From NCBI RefSeq assembly GCF_001949145.1, contig NW_019091677.1, forward strand, positions 102,304-159,448: a stretch of DNA of 57,145 nucleotides, in the 5' to 3' direction. A program made the translations under genes and the position numbers. This stretch comes from Acanthaster planci (lineage: Eukaryota > Echinodermata > Asteroidea > Valvatida > Acanthasteridae). The notes under the pieces are model-generated. The model worked only from the letters and a program-made list of their open reading frames with translations. It did not search any database and had not been told where the DNA came from. This document shows, piece after piece, positions 54,197 to 57,145 of this stretch; the stretch's first letter is position 1, and every line of letters starts with the position of its first letter.

Positions 54197-57145
54197 ATCA
54201 GTTTAAAAGAACCATGTTGGTTGGGACACCAACCACACACCACACATTCACTGACATTTGTTTTATTTCTGTTCCAAGATGCATCGGTATTACAAGATGT
54301 TTTTGTTCTTCATAATTTTCCAAAAAGGCAGAGGAATTAATGGTGACAATTGTGCCTCCTTATCCAGTTTCTCCACTGCACAAACTTTGATTTAACATTA
54401 TTATCAATACTAATGCAGTGCTATAGATAGGGTGACAGCAACACAACTTTCAAGTTCTATAGTTAGGGCTTTGTATCCGGCTGTGCAAGTGCAAAGACTT
54501 GTTCATCAATAGATGATTGATACAGCTGACACAAAACCCATTCACAAGCTGCCATAATACGTACACAAGCACCAATGTGAACTGGTAAAACTCTCATTTA
54601 GCAGGCTGCTGTATCAGTGTTTTCAAAAGGCTGACCATGATTTGGATAACAAATTGAAACCAAAGATCATACAGCAACACACTGCTTTGAACAGGGAAAG
54701 TTGAATAGGACTACAGACAGGCCCATGGTCAGGCACAACTCGAAATACAAAGTGACTTAAAGTTTAAAGGGCTAAAAAAGTGTAAGTTTGGAGGTCATAC
54801 ATGTAAATGATCACACCATTATTCCATTATAAACCAATTAATAGTTCTATGACTGTCTATTGATGATCATAGGGCCCTGTGGAGAAATATTGGTCGAGTT
54901 TGGGTGGCCTGTTCTTGACACGGGTTTCTTGTTCTCGCGCTCAAACGGCGGGAACACGACTCAAGAACACTGTTCTCGGAACAGGATCACACACCACCTC
55001 CTCATCAGGGTTTTACAGGAACACACAGCAAAACTCGTGAGATTTTGATTTTTGAACAGCTGCAAAAAGTAGAAAGATGGCTTCCAAAGCCATAGACCAT
55101 GTAGACAATGGGAAGTTTTGCAAAATTAACATTAATTATTTTCCGAAACACAGAAATGAATGTTCCTTTTTATATAGAAAAGAATTCAGCCCACCCAAAC
55201 CTTAACTCTCGAATAATGTACATGGACGCCGCCATGTTGCATGTTGTTTGTTCCCGGCGTTTGAGCGGCCGACCCACGAACAACAAATGGAGCTGTTCGT
55301 GAACATACAGGAACAAGCTGCTTGAACTCGGCCTTTGGTTGTGCTAAACACACTTTGAATGGCAATGGATGAACATGAGCAGACACTGCCAGACACTATA
55401 CTGTACACGCCAAACAAAATAATAGTTATGCTTTCTATTGTAAGGAAAAAAAATTGGTGGGGCAGGCGGGTAGTATCGTTTTTTTCTTCTGCAGTTTTGG
55501 GGTCAAATATTTTAGGGTGGGATTTTTTTTTTAATTAAAAAGTGAGTTTGATGGTTTATGAAAAATTTTTCAGCTATGTAAGAAAGGCTAAACAGCAAAA
55601 CTAGAATGTAATATCTATGGTCAAGTGGCTTAAAACATTTATAAATATCTGTAGAGGAGCAGGTTGGGTTGGGTTTTAATAACTCATACAGAAACTAGTT
55701 TCTCCATGAGTCTGCCAAAACATGTCTTTATCTGCACAAACATACCTTTATTTACATGAAATGAAAGACAAAGAAATTAATTGATACAGCTAAAACTTAT
55801 ACAAGAAATTGTAAGGTGAACTCTTCTCCGCCAGCCTGCAGCATGCTGTCCACTGCCATGATGCATGCAAGCACAAGGGTGCATACCACTAAATGGACAG
55901 ATTTCTACGCACGAGCTCATTAATATTTTGTGATCCCTTTGGGATTTTACAATAAGAGGTCATAGAGATTTTTTATAAATCACAAATTTGGGACTTCTGT
56001 TGTCCAACTTGACATACATGTATTTCGTTCACCAAAGCCTTCAACCCATGGGCCTACATGTCTTTTGCTATGAGGTGAGCGGCTACACTGAGCTGAGTGT
56101 AGAATTTTACTCCTATTTTGGGACTGTTTTCAGTGAAGGGTGAATACAAAAATTAGCGGGCCTAACCCCTGTAAAATTGGAAAGAAAAATGAGCTTCTGG
56201 CCATAATCTTGAATTCCCAAAGGGAAGCGGGAGGCCAACCCCTCCTTGAGAGTCACCAGGTGGCGCTGTTTCGCACTCCTTGAGAGTCACGAGGTGGCAG
56301 TTTCTGTCCAATTTTGCACTGTATACTATGGGCGTGCAACAACAACATGCAAGCTTCAAGCACAACATGCGTGATGTGACGTGCGAATGAAAGCAATACA
56401 TAGTCTGAATCCCAGACTGCTTATTGCATTTAATATCAATGATACATGTACGAGTAGTTTACTTACCAGTACAGTGAGCAGACAATATGCAGCAACGAAT
56501 AGTAGCAACAGACAATAGCAGGTGTCATGTTAAACTCTGAATGGGCCCCGTGTAAAATCCATGGGTGTGTCATGCATTTGTATGGTGCTTGATCATGATC
56601 ACAGCAACAACTATCGCAAGACCAGTTAACATGTGAAGAGACGTCAATTTTCAAGCTAAGAAAAAAGTAAAAAATCTAAATGCATTACAAAGCTTTGTGT
56701 CTAAAAATACAGAAAGCATGAGGGTCGGCAACATTATCTTTTAAGTTTTTTTTTCAATAAAAAGATTTAGGGTCGCCCCAATTTGCTAGGCTGGGGTGGG
56801 TAACAGGAAGCACAACTATTATTTTGTTTGGCCTATGGAGACTCACATTATTTCATGACAATAGAATTTAGCTTCCCAATTGTGTCAGCACACCGATAGA
56901 CCTGAATGACACCCAGCATTCTCTAGGGATTTTAACAGCTTCACATATTCAAATCACAACAAATTTAATTGTTATTTGAGGTTGTTAATCAGTAGATCGG
57001 CGACAGTCGTCAAGACACAAGGGCTTATTCAGGGGAGCCAACAGGGATTATTCTAACCCCCCCACAAAAACAGGCCCCCCCCCCAATTTTTATATTAAAA
57101 AAAAGGTGATTTGTTTGCCCTATTTCATTTCTCTTCCTTCCCAAG
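54197..57145. other. Right edge, no supported gene
   Basis: Contains a near-perfect 19-bp inverted pair, CGCTCAAACGGCGGGAACA at 54938-54956 against 55249-55267 (one mismatch), inside a GTTCTCG-rich patch at about 54900-55330 that may be another small element. A 34-bp-offset duplication of CTCCTTGAGAGTCACCAGGT lies at 56242-56298. No coding signal. Confidence 0.5.

Noticed and set aside
53824-54243. Open frames of HKSY, SQVL, CDRT and GLVI repeats in several frames
   Set aside because: All come from the 12-bp tandem array of the hAT-like MITE.
1-57145. CRISPR arrays, operons, ribosome binding sites or phage regions
   Set aside because: The sequence is from an intron-bearing animal genome; the tandem arrays seen lack CRISPR-type spacers.

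Overview
The window is nuclear DNA from an animal. Genes are split by introns with GT/AG borders, and there are metazoan gene families, many foldback elements, a Penelope-like retroelement and hAT-like elements. The AT-rich sequence, the frequent ACATGTAC palindromes and the invertebrate-type secreted mucin suggest a marine invertebrate, perhaps a deuterostome such as a lancelet, echinoderm or hemichordate. The species cannot be fixed from the sequence alone.

Region 1 (1-23.6 kb, minus strand) is the 5' part of one large gene. I rebuilt 23 coding exons by eye. Every splice phase agrees, giving about 1,532 residues without a stop. The protein has a signal peptide, then von Willebrand D assemblies D1, D2, D' and D3 (VWD, C8, TIL and short Cys-rich pieces). 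A short Thr/Ser-rich mucin segment (about 125 residues) and the start of a D4-type VWD follow. This is the layout of gel-forming mucins. The gene runs off the left edge, so its C-terminus is missing. Its introns hold a 43-bp minisatellite, two foldback elements, a broken and partly duplicated Penelope-like element (10.9-13.1 kb, plus strand) with an assembly N at 11818, and several small tandem repeats.

Region 2 (23.6-47.7 kb) has no gene I can support. It contains two copies of one 255-bp terminal-inverted-repeat MITE in opposite orientations (30.6 and 42.9 kb), a 42-bp minisatellite of about 15 copies (33.6-34.2 kb), and many ACATGTAC clusters from about 35 kb onward.

Region 3 (46.5-51.1 kb, plus strand) carries a complete two-exon coding sequence for a cAMP-dependent protein kinase inhibitor (PKI, 81 residues) with an intact pseudosubstrate. 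A 1.13-kb hAT-like non-autonomous element with 8-bp target duplications sits 67 bp before the first PKI coding exon.

Region 4 (51.1-57.1 kb) has no supported gene. It holds a decayed tRNA-like (SINE head) segment, a second hAT-like MITE with 30-bp inverted repeats around a 12-bp tandem array, and small duplications.

The mucin gene and the PKI gene lie tail-left and tail-right of a gene-poor interval and have no evident functional link.
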